DNA of 64,000 nucleotides from the NCBI GenBank assembly GCA_963696075.1, contig CAVOJD010000008.1:434001-498000 (forward strand), in the 5' to 3' direction. The notes under the pieces were generated by a model that saw only the letters and a list, made by a program, of their open reading frames with translations, ran no database searches and was not told the origin of the DNA. The translations under genes and the position numbers were made by a program. Below are positions 54,041 to 63,110 of the stretch, piece after piece; the stretch's first letter is position 1; the number at the start of each line of letters is the position of its first letter. Origin of the DNA: CAJQQK01 sp963696075. GTDB lineage: Bacteria > Pseudomonadota > Alphaproteobacteria > Rhizobiales > Hyphomicrobiaceae.

Positions 54041-54129
54041 GCGCTTCCCCACAGCGCTGTCTTATGACGGTCGCGGTCTAGCCGCGCCTGTTCGCCTCCA
54101 CCCCCAGACTGCGAAGTCCAAATCGCCAA

Positions 54130-55071
54130 ATGGTCCAGGTTCTAGCCGTCGTCACCCCCGTTTTCGCCCTCATTCTTGTCGGCTACACGGTGGGACGCAT
54201 CGGATGGATCTCCGAGACCGGCGCCAAGGGGCTTGCCGAATTCACCTTTCAGATCGCCATCCCCGTCATGCTCTTCCGTCAGATGGCAACCGCCGAACTG
54301 CCGGATGTAACGCCCTACGCGTTGTGGGGGGCCTATTACGGCACGGCCGCCATCATCTGGCTTGCCGCGACGGTCCTTACGGCTGTTTTTCTCCGGCGTC
54401 CGGCCGCAGATGCAGCCTCCATTTCGATGAGTGCGACGTTCGGCAACGTCGTCATGATTGGCATGCCACTCGCCCTCAATCTCTATGGCGAGGCCGCCGC
54501 TGCCGCCGTTGCGATCCTCGTATCCGCCCATTCACCACTGCTATGGGCGGGCGCCGCCATTCATTTGAGCCTGACGCGCAACCGCACGGGCAACGCCGCC
54601 TGGCAGGTCCTCACCGGGCTATGGCAGGAACTCTCGCGCAACATGATCATTCTGGCCATCATCGCCGGCACGTTGTGGCGCTTTACGGGCATTGGCCTGC
54701 ATCCGATCGCCGATGACATCATCTTGCTGCTCGGCCGCGCCGGCATTCCATGTGCGCTGGTCTCGCTCGGTCTGAGCTTGATCGCGTTGCGTGTCGCCGG
54801 CCAGGTTCCGACCCTCACAACGATCCTCGTGCTCAAGCTTGTCGCAATGCCGATCGTCGCGTGGTTCGTCGCAACCGAACTCTTCGCGCTGCCGCCGCTG
54901 GCGGCCGGCGTCGTCACGATTTTCGCATCCATGCCGACGGGCGCCAACGCCTACCTGTTCGCCACGCGCAACAACCTCGCGCAGCACTCAGCATCAGGCG
55001 CCGTGGCGCTCGGCACCTTGGTGGCGGCCGCAACCGCGGCCCTCGTGGTCTATATGTTGAGCCCCGGCTGA
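54130..55071 (+). CDS. AEC family transporter
   Basis: A 313-residue permease of the auxin efflux carrier family, with about ten membrane helices in two halves. Family marks: VVTPVFALILVGYTVGRIGW, KGLAEFTFQIAIPVMLFRQM, SATFGNVVMIGMPLALNLYG, GIPCALVSLGLSLIAL and ASMPTGANAYLFATRN. Bacterial members carry malate, malonate or unknown acids. Start at 54130; ribosome site weak. Confidence 0.9.
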   Translation: MVQVLAVVTPVFALILVGYTVGRIGWISETGAKGLAEFTFQIAIPVMLFRQMATAELPDVTPYALWGAYYGTAAIIWLAATVLTAVFLRRPAADAASISMSATFGNVVMIGMPLALNLYGEAAAAAVAILVSAHSPLLWAGAAIHLSLTRNRTGNAAWQVLTGLWQELSRNMIILAIIAGTLWRFTGIGLHPIADDIILLLGRAGIPCALVSLGLSLIALRVAGQVPTLTTILVLKLVAMPIVAWFVATELFALPPLAAGVVTIFASMPTGANAYLFATRNNLAQHSASGAVALGTLVAAATAALVVYMLSPG

Positions 55072-55086
55072 AGCAGCGTACCGCGA

Positions 55087-55476
55087 TCAGGCCGCGGCGG
55101 CCCGAAGGTCGCGACGGGGGCCGGAATCACGGGCGATCGGGGCCCGCACAGGTGTCCATGTGCTCGGCGCATCGCCCATCACGGTGGAAAGATCTCTGAG
55201 AAGGCTCGAGAAGGCATATTCCGCCGCATCGAGCTTCACCCGCGCAGCTTCGTGCGCATCCGCGAGCGCCTGGCTCCGCTGGCAATAGTCGGAAACGATG
55301 CGTGTGAGGCGCTCGGCATGGCCCTGCGCGCCCACTTGGGCCGGCATGACTGTGACATGGCTTGGCCCATACAACCGGTCGAAGTGCCGCCGTTCCCGGC
55401 GAAGGCGTGCCGCCTGAACCTGGCGGGCGACCTTCCGGCGCAGTCCCGTGGCAATGTCCCTCAAGATCCCCAACAC
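55087..55476 (-). CDS. hypothetical basic helical protein
   Basis: A 129-residue protein starting GTG (MLGILRDIATGLRRKVARQV), rich in Arg and Ala and mostly helical, with an amphipathic start that could touch the membrane. No family recognised. The codon pattern and alternating charges look coding, but support is limited. Convergent with the AEC gene (15 bases apart). Confidence 0.55.
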   Translation of the reverse strand: MLGILRDIATGLRRKVARQVQAARLRRERRHFDRLYGPSHVTVMPAQVGAQGHAERLTRIVSDYCQRSQALADAHEAARVKLDAAEYAFSSLLRDLSTVMGDAPSTWTPVRAPIARDSGPRRDLRAAAA

Positions 55477-55628
55477 CGTTCACCCCTCATGGCAGCAGCG
55501 CAATGCGGCCCGGTTGAATCAGCGTCCAGACTCGCAGCGAAGGGGTTAAAGAAAGGTTAACGGAGAAGGGGTTAGGGGTTCATGCTCGCACATTGAGTCA
55601 CAAGCATGCACCCCGTTGCCGGAATGAC

Positions 55629-56837
55629 TCAATAGACCTCGAACAGCCCCGCAGCCCCCATCCCGCCGCCGATGCACATTGTGGCGACGACATATTTGAC
55701 GCCCCGCCGCTTGCCCTCGATCAGCGCGTGACCGACCATCCGCGCCCCGGACATGCCATAAGGGTGCCCGATCGAAATCGCCCCGCCATTGACGTTCAGG
55801 GTCTCGTTGGGAATGCCGAGCTTGTCGCGGCAGTAGAGCACCTGTACGGCGAACGCCTCGTTGAGCTCCCAGAGCCCGATGTCATCCATCTTGAGCCCGT
55901 TCTGCTTCAGCAGCTTTGGCACCGCGAACACCGGCCCGATCCCCATTTCATCCGGCCCACATCCGGCCACCGCGATGCCACGGTAGGCCCCGAGCGGTTC
56001 GATGCCGCGCCGGCTGGCCTCTTGCGCCTCCATCACCACCGCCGCGGAGGCGCCATCGGACAACTGCGAGGCATTCCCGGCGGTGATGCACTGGCCTTCG
56101 ACAATCGTCTGGCCGTCCTTGAACACAGGTGCCAGTGAATGGAGCCCCTCGAGCGTCGTCGACGGCCGGTTCCCTTCGTCCTTCTCAAGCGTGATGTCGC
56201 GGTCGGAAATCTCCTTCGTCTCGCGGTCCTGCACCTTCATGACGGTGGCCAGCGGCACGATCTCGTCGTCGAATTTGCCCGCCTCCTGCGCTGCCGCGGT
56301 ACGTTGTTGCGACTGCAGCGCATACTCATCTTGCACGTCCCGCGCGATGCCGTAGCGTTGGGCGACCGTCTCCGCCGTCTCGAGCATCGACATGTAGATG
56401 GCAGGCTGATGCGCCACCAGCCAGGGGTCTTTCACCCGGTGGCGATTCATCTTGTCGTTCTGCACCAGCGAGATCGACTCGAGGCCCCCGCCGACCGCAA
56501 CCGACATCCCGTCGGAAAGAACTTGCTTCGCCGCGATCCCGATCGCCACCATGCCCGACGAACACTGACGATCAACAGACATCGCCGGCACGGTCACTGG
56601 CAGTCCCGCCCGGAGGGCGCATTGCCGTGCGGTGTTGTGCCCCGTCGCACCCTGTTGCAGCGCCGCCCCCATGATGACGTCCTGCACTTCACCAGGCTCG
56701 ATCCCAGCCCGCTCGACCGCGGCCGCGATAACATGCCCGCCGAGGGTTTGCGCCGGCGTGTCGTTGAATGCGCCACGATAGGCTTTGCCGATCGGCGTAC
56801 GCGCCGTCGAGACGATCACTGCTTCGCGAGATGCCAT
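55629..56837 (-). CDS. acetyl-CoA C-acetyltransferase (thiolase)
   Basis: A 402-residue thiolase. The acyl-binding cysteine is in SVDRQCSSGMVAIG, the histidine in NGGAISIGHPYGMSGARM and the second cysteine in VATMCIGGGMGAAGLFE. The opening REAVIVSTARTPIGKAYRGA is standard. With etfAB, hbd and the acyl-CoA dehydrogenases it can serve beta-oxidation or the acetoacetyl-CoA step of PHA synthesis; the biosynthetic or degradative class cannot be fixed here. The ATG at 56837 has AAGGAG seven bases upstream. Divergent from the FAH-family gene. Confidence 0.94.
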   Translation of the reverse strand: MASREAVIVSTARTPIGKAYRGAFNDTPAQTLGGHVIAAAVERAGIEPGEVQDVIMGAALQQGATGHNTARQCALRAGLPVTVPAMSVDRQCSSGMVAIGIAAKQVLSDGMSVAVGGGLESISLVQNDKMNRHRVKDPWLVAHQPAIYMSMLETAETVAQRYGIARDVQDEYALQSQQRTAAAQEAGKFDDEIVPLATVMKVQDRETKEISDRDITLEKDEGNRPSTTLEGLHSLAPVFKDGQTIVEGQCITAGNASQLSDGASAAVVMEAQEASRRGIEPLGAYRGIAVAGCGPDEMGIGPVFAVPKLLKQNGLKMDDIGLWELNEAFAVQVLYCRDKLGIPNETLNVNGGAISIGHPYGMSGARMVGHALIEGKRRGVKYVVATMCIGGGMGAAGLFEVY

Positions 56838-57098
56838 CAAAAGGCTCCTTCCTTAGGTCTCCTGGGCCCGCCGTCGAACCGCGGCGTTAGCGTATCGCGG
56901 CCATCGTACGGCCTCTCGCGCCCCGTGTCAGTTGCCGAACGCGGCATCGCGGATGCGATGATGCCGGCGCGCGCGCCCTGCTGCAATCGCTTGATCGCCG
57001 CCTGTCAACTCCGTATGGAAGTCGTCAGCAAACCGCGGGCCGCGGCCGGGCCCCACCGCCCGGCCAACAGAAATGGTCCCGCCATCAGGAGGAAACCC

Positions 57099-57944
57099 AT
57101 GAAACTGGTACGTTTTGGCGATGCAGGCAGCGAGAAGCCGGGTCTCGTCGACGCTGACGGCAACATCCGCGATCTTTCCGGGCATGTCGCCGACATTGAC
57201 GCGGATGCCGTCTCGCCCGCGGGCCTTGCAAAGCTTGGCGCGATTGATCCGGCATCTTTGCCGCAAGCCCCAGCCGGCGTCCGCCTCGGCGCCCCGGTGA
57301 CAGGCTCCCGCAACTTTATCGCCGTCGGCCTCAACTACGAAGACCACGCCCGCGAAACCGGCGCGGACATCCCAAAAGAGCCAATCCTCTTCAACAAGCT
57401 CGCCAACTGCATTGTCGGCCCGAATGATAACGTCATCATGCCGCGCGGCGCCAAGAAGCTCGACTGGGAAGTCGAGATCGCATTTGTCGTCTCGAAGCAG
57501 GCCCGCTACGTCGACGAAGCCGACGCCTTCGACTACATCGCCGGCTACGCGGTGTGCAACGACGTCTCCGAGCGCCACTTCCAGGCCGAACGCGGCGGCC
57601 AATGGATGAAGGGCAAGTGCTTCGAGACCTCCGGCCCCCTTGGCCCCTGGCTGGTCACCAAGGACGAGATTGACGATGTCCAGAACATGGACATGTGGCT
57701 GGATGTGAATGGCAAGCGCATGCAGACCGGGAACACCAAGACGATGATCTTCTCGGTGGCCCATCTCCTCCATTACATCTCCCAGTTCATGGTCCTCGAA
57801 GCCGGTGACGTTGTTACCACCGGCACGCCGCCAGGCGTCGGCCTCGGCATGAACCCGCAAGTCTTCCTGAACGTCGGCGATGTCATGACCCTCGGCATCC
57901 AGGGTCTCGGCGAGCAAAGCCAGAAGGTCATCGAGCCGCGCTGA
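57099..57944 (+). CDS. fumarylacetoacetate hydrolase family protein
   Basis: A 281-residue FAH-fold hydrolase/decarboxylase/isomerase. RNFIAVGLNYEDHARETGAD, the metal ligands in KLDWEVEIAFVVSKQARYVD, IAGYAVCNDVSERHFQ, GKCFETSGPLGPWLVTKDEI and GDVVTTGTPPGVGLGMNP are family hallmarks. Members act on 2-oxo-diacid or acylpyruvate compounds such as ureidoglycolate or homoprotocatechuate intermediates; the substrate is not set by the sequence. ATG at 57099 with AGGAGG seven bases upstream. Confidence 0.92.
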   Translation: MKLVRFGDAGSEKPGLVDADGNIRDLSGHVADIDADAVSPAGLAKLGAIDPASLPQAPAGVRLGAPVTGSRNFIAVGLNYEDHARETGADIPKEPILFNKLANCIVGPNDNVIMPRGAKKLDWEVEIAFVVSKQARYVDEADAFDYIAGYAVCNDVSERHFQAERGGQWMKGKCFETSGPLGPWLVTKDEIDDVQNMDMWLDVNGKRMQTGNTKTMIFSVAHLLHYISQFMVLEAGDVVTTGTPPGVGLGMNPQVFLNVGDVMTLGIQGLGEQSQKVIEPR

Positions 57945-57972
57945 GCCAAGTCGAAAGCGACGCACAAACAGG

Positions 57973-57997
57973 AACGGGCCCCGCGGGGCCCGTTTTT
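57973..57997 (+). terminator. strong rho-independent terminator, possibly bidirectional
   Basis: A ten-base stem (57973-57982 with 57985-57994) followed by a T-run. It ends the FAH-family gene and lies 47 bases past the end of the convergent 1126-residue gene, which it may also serve, though less efficiently because that side lacks a clean T-run. Confidence 0.85.
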
Positions 57998-58043
57998 CAT
58001 GTCGTCTGATGCGCACGCTCACTCAGTCGCCTGGCGGCGACCT

Positions 58044-61000
58044 TTACGTTCTTAAGCGCACGACCTGGGGGCTCGTATCGCTGGTCCTGGGGTCGGGTTC
58101 CTCGGCGATATGGGAAAACGCCTGCGCCAGCTTCACCCAAGCGTTTGCGCTATCGCGCGGATTGGCCTGAAGCGCCGACCGGATCGATTTGACGTTGCGC
58201 AGCAGGTGCTGCTTCTCGATATCGAGCTTGCCTTCCGCATCATCGCGCTCATAGGCCTCGATCATTTGCTCGAGCAAGGCATCATAGGGCCCCTTCGGCA
58301 GCATCATGATGACCTGCCAGTTCTGCAGGATATCCTCGCGCGCACTGTCGAGCAGCTGCAGATGCCAAGTCGCATCCTCACTCTGGCTGACGCGCTCGCG
58401 CAAGCCCGCATGTGCGCGCTCCAGCCGGTCGGAAATGTGCTTGTCCCGTTGGCGGATGTTGCGGTCCAGCATGATGTTCGCCGACCTCAGGTCGCTGAAC
58501 ACGTCGCTCGCAGCAACAGCTCCCCCAAACGCCTCACCGTCGATCTGGTTCCAGTACTGAGGCTCGATATCGATCGCCTGGATCAGCCGGTCGGCGAAGG
58601 CACGCCGGATGGCAGCTGCATTGGAGGCGCGTCCGGCGTCCGGCTCACGTCCGCCCCTCTGAGCCTCATGCTCATCGGCAATTTGCTGCATGACCGGAAC
58701 GGGTTCGCCCGTAACGGCCTCCGGCGGGGACATTTCGATCCGCCCACCGTCGATTTCGCTGGGCCCCGCGATTTGCGTCCGCGAGAAGTCGTGCCGCATG
58801 CCAGACTTGGGAACATCCGCGGAGATCTGCGCCAGAATCCGATAGAACTCGTTGCGAATGAAAAAGCGGTCGCTCTCTTTGCCGTCACGCTCGATGACGC
58901 CCATCGTCGTGCCCGCGTTGAGCGCGCGCCGCACGATCGGGACGTCGTAGCTGGGAACAGCGTCCATCTTGATCTCGGAGGAGAAGCCTTCACGCTGCGA
59001 GATCGGATTCATGTGGCCAAGCACGATATCCGCGTGGTCGGAGACGTAAGGCTGGAGCGACACGGTGACAACCTTGCGCAATTCGGCGTGCTTGACGCGA
59101 TCGCCATCCTTCTCGAACGCCTTTTTCGAGACCTGATGGAGAAATTCGACGAGTTCGCCGCGCACGTAGTATTGCGTCGGGTCGGCCTTGTCACGATGCA
59201 CCGCGCCAATGCTGGCGCCTGCGTTCAACACCTCGATCAGATGGGTCTTCCGCGCGCGTTCCGCGTCGTCGATCACGGCGACGTGTGTCCAGCCCTGGCC
59301 AAGCTCGGGCGCGAGTTTCCCCTGCGCGGCCGGCTGGATCTCGCTGAGCGCAAGACGGGCATTCTCAAACTTGTCCGGTAGCAACGCGTTCTCGACGATG
59401 TCCTCAAGTTGCCGCGCGCTGCGCCCCTTGTGGCTTGGCACGTCCGACAGCGGCGAGCGCACCGCATTGGCACCAAACAAGCCTGACATGAACACCAGCG
59501 TATCGATCGCAATCGCAATCGCCAGCGCCAGATAGGCGAGCTTGTTGCCATCCTGGAACGCATTCGTCGTCACAACGAAGCGGTGCGCCTTGTCGTCCCG
59601 GTTGAGCTCGATGTTGTTGATGGTCTGGCGCAGGTTGGCCGTATCCGCACTCGACAGCCGGGCGTCCTGGACACAGCGCCGCGCGAAGCTGAAAAGCGCG
59701 TCCGCACCGCCACCCACCGGCAGCTTGTCACCACCGACGCAGTTCTGGCGCAGGTTCTGGACCCCGACATTGAGCGCAAACACCCGCGCCGCAGCCTCGC
59801 TTGCAGCACCGGGGTCGCAGTCCACCTGGTTTGCGCTCTGCCGTGTCGTCGGGTCACCTTGGTCGCGCAGCGCACCAGCCAGCGCGCCGCAAACGGTCTG
59901 CAGGCTGGTCAGCCGCTCCGCCGTCGGCTCGCGGCGGAATGCTTCGCGGGCTTCGCTAAGCTGCTGCACACCCGTCGTCGCATCGAACGCCGGCATCTCG
60001 CGGACGGACTTGGCGCGCGCGGAAATCATCCGCTCCGCCGTCTCCGCGCGCCCTTTCAGCTTGGCGATCTCACCATCCGTTCGCGCCAGTTCGGATTCGC
60101 TGTTCGTCAGCGCCTCGCGGGCGCCCGTCAGGCGCTTTTCGTAGGCGCGAAGCTGCAGCTCAAGGTTTTCCTTCTCTTCCCGAAGCCGCCGAAGTTCGCT
60201 CATGATTTCGCGATACTTCGGGCCGCGCCCGACCTTGGACGTCACCCCGATGCCGCCGGCTTCCGCCTCGGCTTCCGCCGTTTTCGCGATCAGCTCGCGA
60301 TCCTTCGCGAAGACCTGCGTTTTGAGCCGCTCGACTTCCGGCTGAAGGTTTGTCACCTGCTCCTTGAGCCGGCTGATCGTGGAATTCAGTTGATCCTTGC
60401 GCTGCACCAGGGAGACCTGTTGCGCCGCCGCCGATGACTTGTCTTCCTGGAAGCGGTTCAGCTCCGCCTGTCGCTCGCGCATGCGCTCTTCAAAGAACGC
60501 CTGCAGCTTCTCGTCAGCCCCGCCGGCCAGCCGCTGAAGTCGATTGAGGTTATCCTCGTAGCGCTGCCATTCATCGGCGGTGAAAAGGCGTTCTTGTTCG
60601 CTGAGCCGCCGCGACGCCGCGAGCCGGGAAACGTCGTTCACGACGCCTGCAACCTGGTTCTGCGCCCTGAGTTCGGCCGCCCGCTGGCGTTCGTTTGCCG
60701 GAAAGATCGTCGAGAACAACGAGTTGAATGAGAAAAAGACCGAGGTTGCCATGCACGCGAGGAACATCACCCACAGCACGGCACTGCGCACCATGATCCT
60801 GAGCGACTGCGTATAGTCCTCAAGCACGTCGCTTCCCGCGTTCACGATCAACAACGCGACGATCAGAACAACCGGCACCGCAATCAGCAGGTTGTCCCAC
60901 CAGCCGGCCCACCACTGCCCGCTCGTGTCGGCTGTGAGCGTGGTGGTCTCTGGCACGAACGCACCGTAGATCAGAATACCAAGCGCGCTGAAAAGCAGAA

Positions 61001-61424
61001 TGCCGGCAAGCGAACTGGCGAGCGGCTGCAGCGCCCGAAGCCCTGGATGCAGATTTTCGCTGAAGCCGCGTCGCGGCCGATGGTTCATGCCCGTCGCGAA
61101 GCTCTCACCAATCAGCCACGCAACGATCAGCATCACGCCCTGGATGCCAAACGTGATCAGGAACGAAAGCACCGGCTCCTTGGTAAAATTCCGCATCCCG
61201 TCCCAGGTTGTCCAACCGGACGCGACGGAAAGAACGACCCCGGTCAGCCCCAACAGCCCGAGGCGCCAGTTGTTGATGAAGGCATCCGTGAAGCTCTGCG
61301 TCAGCCGGTTTCCGACCTGCCGGAGAAGCCAAACCGCAACCATGGCAAGCGCACCGATGCTGAGCCAGGTCGTCAGGTTGTCCCATTGACTGGCGGCGCC
61401 GTTCACCATTGGAACCAGATCCAT
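58044..61424 (-). CDS. large membrane/coiled-coil protein, function unknown
   Basis: A 1126-residue protein I do not recognise. Six membrane helices (about residues 21-35, 54-72, 85-107, 135-157, 178-196, 213-232), then a long coiled coil (about 243-475, for example ELNRFQEDKSSAAAQQVSLV and ERLKTQVFAKDRELIAKTAE), a region with four cysteines (512, 536, 562, 584), a seventh helix (629-651) and a soluble 475-residue C-terminus. Basic loops after helices 1, 3, 5 and 7 argue for an extracytoplasmic N-terminus, a periplasmic coiled coil with disulfides and a cytoplasmic C-terminus. Start at 61424 (MDLVPMVNGAASQW). It stands alone on its strand. Confidence 0.85.
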   Translation of the reverse strand: MDLVPMVNGAASQWDNLTTWLSIGALAMVAVWLLRQVGNRLTQSFTDAFINNWRLGLLGLTGVVLSVASGWTTWDGMRNFTKEPVLSFLITFGIQGVMLIVAWLIGESFATGMNHRPRRGFSENLHPGLRALQPLASSLAGILLFSALGILIYGAFVPETTTLTADTSGQWWAGWWDNLLIAVPVVLIVALLIVNAGSDVLEDYTQSLRIMVRSAVLWVMFLACMATSVFFSFNSLFSTIFPANERQRAAELRAQNQVAGVVNDVSRLAASRRLSEQERLFTADEWQRYEDNLNRLQRLAGGADEKLQAFFEERMRERQAELNRFQEDKSSAAAQQVSLVQRKDQLNSTISRLKEQVTNLQPEVERLKTQVFAKDRELIAKTAEAEAEAGGIGVTSKVGRGPKYREIMSELRRLREEKENLELQLRAYEKRLTGAREALTNSESELARTDGEIAKLKGRAETAERMISARAKSVREMPAFDATTGVQQLSEAREAFRREPTAERLTSLQTVCGALAGALRDQGDPTTRQSANQVDCDPGAASEAAARVFALNVGVQNLRQNCVGGDKLPVGGGADALFSFARRCVQDARLSSADTANLRQTINNIELNRDDKAHRFVVTTNAFQDGNKLAYLALAIAIAIDTLVFMSGLFGANAVRSPLSDVPSHKGRSARQLEDIVENALLPDKFENARLALSEIQPAAQGKLAPELGQGWTHVAVIDDAERARKTHLIEVLNAGASIGAVHRDKADPTQYYVRGELVEFLHQVSKKAFEKDGDRVKHAELRKVVTVSLQPYVSDHADIVLGHMNPISQREGFSSEIKMDAVPSYDVPIVRRALNAGTTMGVIERDGKESDRFFIRNEFYRILAQISADVPKSGMRHDFSRTQIAGPSEIDGGRIEMSPPEAVTGEPVPVMQQIADEHEAQRGGREPDAGRASNAAAIRRAFADRLIQAIDIEPQYWNQIDGEAFGGAVAASDVFSDLRSANIMLDRNIRQRDKHISDRLERAHAGLRERVSQSEDATWHLQLLDSAREDILQNWQVIMMLPKGPYDALLEQMIEAYERDDAEGKLDIEKQHLLRNVKSIRSALQANPRDSANAWVKLAQAFSHIAEEPDPRTSDTSPQVVRLRT

Positions 61425-61851
61425 GAGGCCTACTCCGATCCTCCGTACGGCATGGACAAGCCAGCCAACCGCATTCTTGCCGCATCTGCGCCTGAGCCGG
61501 ACGCTATCGTCATGTCTGTCTCTACCCGTCGCCTGTCGGATTGACGGCGCTGCCAACATATGGTCGCGCGCGCGTGCGAAACCAACGGAATTGCAACTCC
61601 ATGTGGCAGATGGATGTCACAGTCTCGCAAATGTGAAAGGTTCTCGAGTAGTTCGCACCGGCAATCTGCACCCTGAGCATATACGTCAAAAAGTCGCGTG
61701 CGAACACGTCGACGTCACATAGAGCCTAATGGCGCAGGCCGGAATGACACTTGAAGCCTTTGTAGCGTTCCAGCCAGCGTGTAAACACCTCGAAGTCACC
61801 GATGATCGATCCAGCATTAACTTCAGGCTTGAGCAAAGGACCAGAACCTTC
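61425..61851. other. divergent intergenic stretch upstream of the large membrane protein and mltB
   Basis: About 427 bases between divergent starts. Short frames here overlap one another on both strands and none looks coding. No firm promoter was found. Confidence 0.45.
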
Positions 61852-63072
61852 ATGAGCAGAAGCGTTTTCCGAAGTGCCCTGTTTCTCGTCGCCGCCGCGG
61901 TGCCCTTGACCGCTCCGGTCATGGGAAGCGCTCTCGCCAAGTCGACCTGCAACAACACAGGCTCGTTTGACGCATGGAAAAAAAATTTTCGCGACGAGGT
62001 TGTGCGCGCCGGCGTCACCCCTGAAACGATCCGCCGTACGTATGATCAGACGACTTTTCAGCCGGACATTGTGAGCCGCGACCGCCGTCAGAGCTTCTTT
62101 TCCCGCTCATTCGTTGATTTTTCCAAGCGCCTCGTCTCCAGCCACCGCCTGCGCGCGGGCGCGAAAAAGATGGAGCAGCGCGCCGGCGAGTTCGCCCGTG
62201 CCGAGCGCGAATATGGCGTGCCCCCGGAAGTGATCACGGCCTTCTGGGCGCTCGAAAGCGATTTTGGAGCCGGCATCACCAAGCAGAGCCAGATCTTCAA
62301 TTCGCTTGCCACGCTCGCCTACGACTGCCGCCGGCCCGAGCTGTTTCGCCGCGAGTTGATCGCAGCCATGCAGATCATCGACCGGGGATATCTCACCCTC
62401 GACAGAATGACCGGTTCCTGGGCGGGTGAGCTGGGACAGACCCAGTTTCTGCCGTCGCATTATCTGAACCACGCCATCGACGCCGACGGGGACGGCCGGC
62501 GTGACCTCATTCGCAGCGATGCCGATATTATTCATTCAACCGCGAACTTCATCCGTCATCTCGGCTGGCGTCGCGGCGAACCGTGGCTCGAAGAGGTGCG
62601 CGTGCCGGCCGACCTGCCCTGGGCCGAGGCCGATCTCAAGATCAAGCATCCCGTCGCGAAATGGGCCGCTTGGGGCGTGCAGCGCCGTGATGGCGGCCGC
62701 CTGCGCGGCGATCAACCAGCCTCCCTGCTGCTGCCGATGGGCCGCAACGGGCCTGCTTTCCTCGCCTATCGCAACTTCGACATCTATCCAATGTGGAACC
62801 AATCCTTGAATTACGCAGTGACCGCCGCCTATCTGGCAACCAGACTGGCTGGTGCAGAGCCCTATCGCGCGGGTCGTGGAACTGTCGAAGAGTACGGCTA
62901 TAAGGATATTCTGGAGCTCCAGCGCCTTCTCGCACAGCGTGGTTTCGACACCGGCGGCATTGACGGTAAACTGGGGGCCATGAGCCGCGCGGCCATAAAG
63001 GCTGCGCAGATGAAATTCGGTCTGCCCGCGGATTCTTATCCCTCCGCGGAGCTTCTCCGCCGCCTGCGTTGA
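61852..63072 (+). CDS. lytic murein transglycosylase B-like, with peptidoglycan-binding domain
   Basis: A 406-residue exported transglycosylase (SltB/MltB family) that cleaves peptidoglycan to 1,6-anhydro ends. Signal peptide at the N-terminus (FRSALFLVAAAVPLTAPVMG). The catalytic glutamate is in TAFWALESDFGAGI; ELGQTQFLPSHYLNHAIDAD and GWRRGEPWLEEVRVP are family-typical. The C-terminal about 60 residues form a PG_binding_1 domain (ILELQRLLAQRGFDTGGIDG, SRAAIKAAQMKFGLPAD). Start at 61852; no lipobox, so it is probably soluble in the periplasm. A hairpin terminator follows. Confidence 0.93.
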   Translation: MSRSVFRSALFLVAAAVPLTAPVMGSALAKSTCNNTGSFDAWKKNFRDEVVRAGVTPETIRRTYDQTTFQPDIVSRDRRQSFFSRSFVDFSKRLVSSHRLRAGAKKMEQRAGEFARAEREYGVPPEVITAFWALESDFGAGITKQSQIFNSLATLAYDCRRPELFRRELIAAMQIIDRGYLTLDRMTGSWAGELGQTQFLPSHYLNHAIDADGDGRRDLIRSDADIIHSTANFIRHLGWRRGEPWLEEVRVPADLPWAEADLKIKHPVAKWAAWGVQRRDGGRLRGDQPASLLLPMGRNGPAFLAYRNFDIYPMWNQSLNYAVTAAYLATRLAGAEPYRAGRGTVEEYGYKDILELQRLLAQRGFDTGGIDGKLGAMSRAAIKAAQMKFGLPADSYPSAELLRRLR

Positions 63073-63096
63073 CGTCCCGGGCCGGGACGCCTTTTT
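63073..63096 (+). terminator. rho-independent terminator between mltB-like gene and ispG
   Basis: A CGTCCC/GGGACG stem (63073-63078 with 63084-63089), a GGGCC loop and then CCTTTTT. It starts right after the stop codon and ends 14 bases before the ispG ATG, so ispG would need a promoter upstream of, or readthrough past, this hairpin. Confidence 0.7.
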
Positions 63097-63110
63097 GAGG
63101 AATGCTATCC

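Noticed and set aside
58110..59381. 423-codon plus-strand frame opposite the large membrane protein
   Set aside because: Composition is that of a reverse-strand shadow, and the opposite frame has consistent helices, coiled coil and topology.
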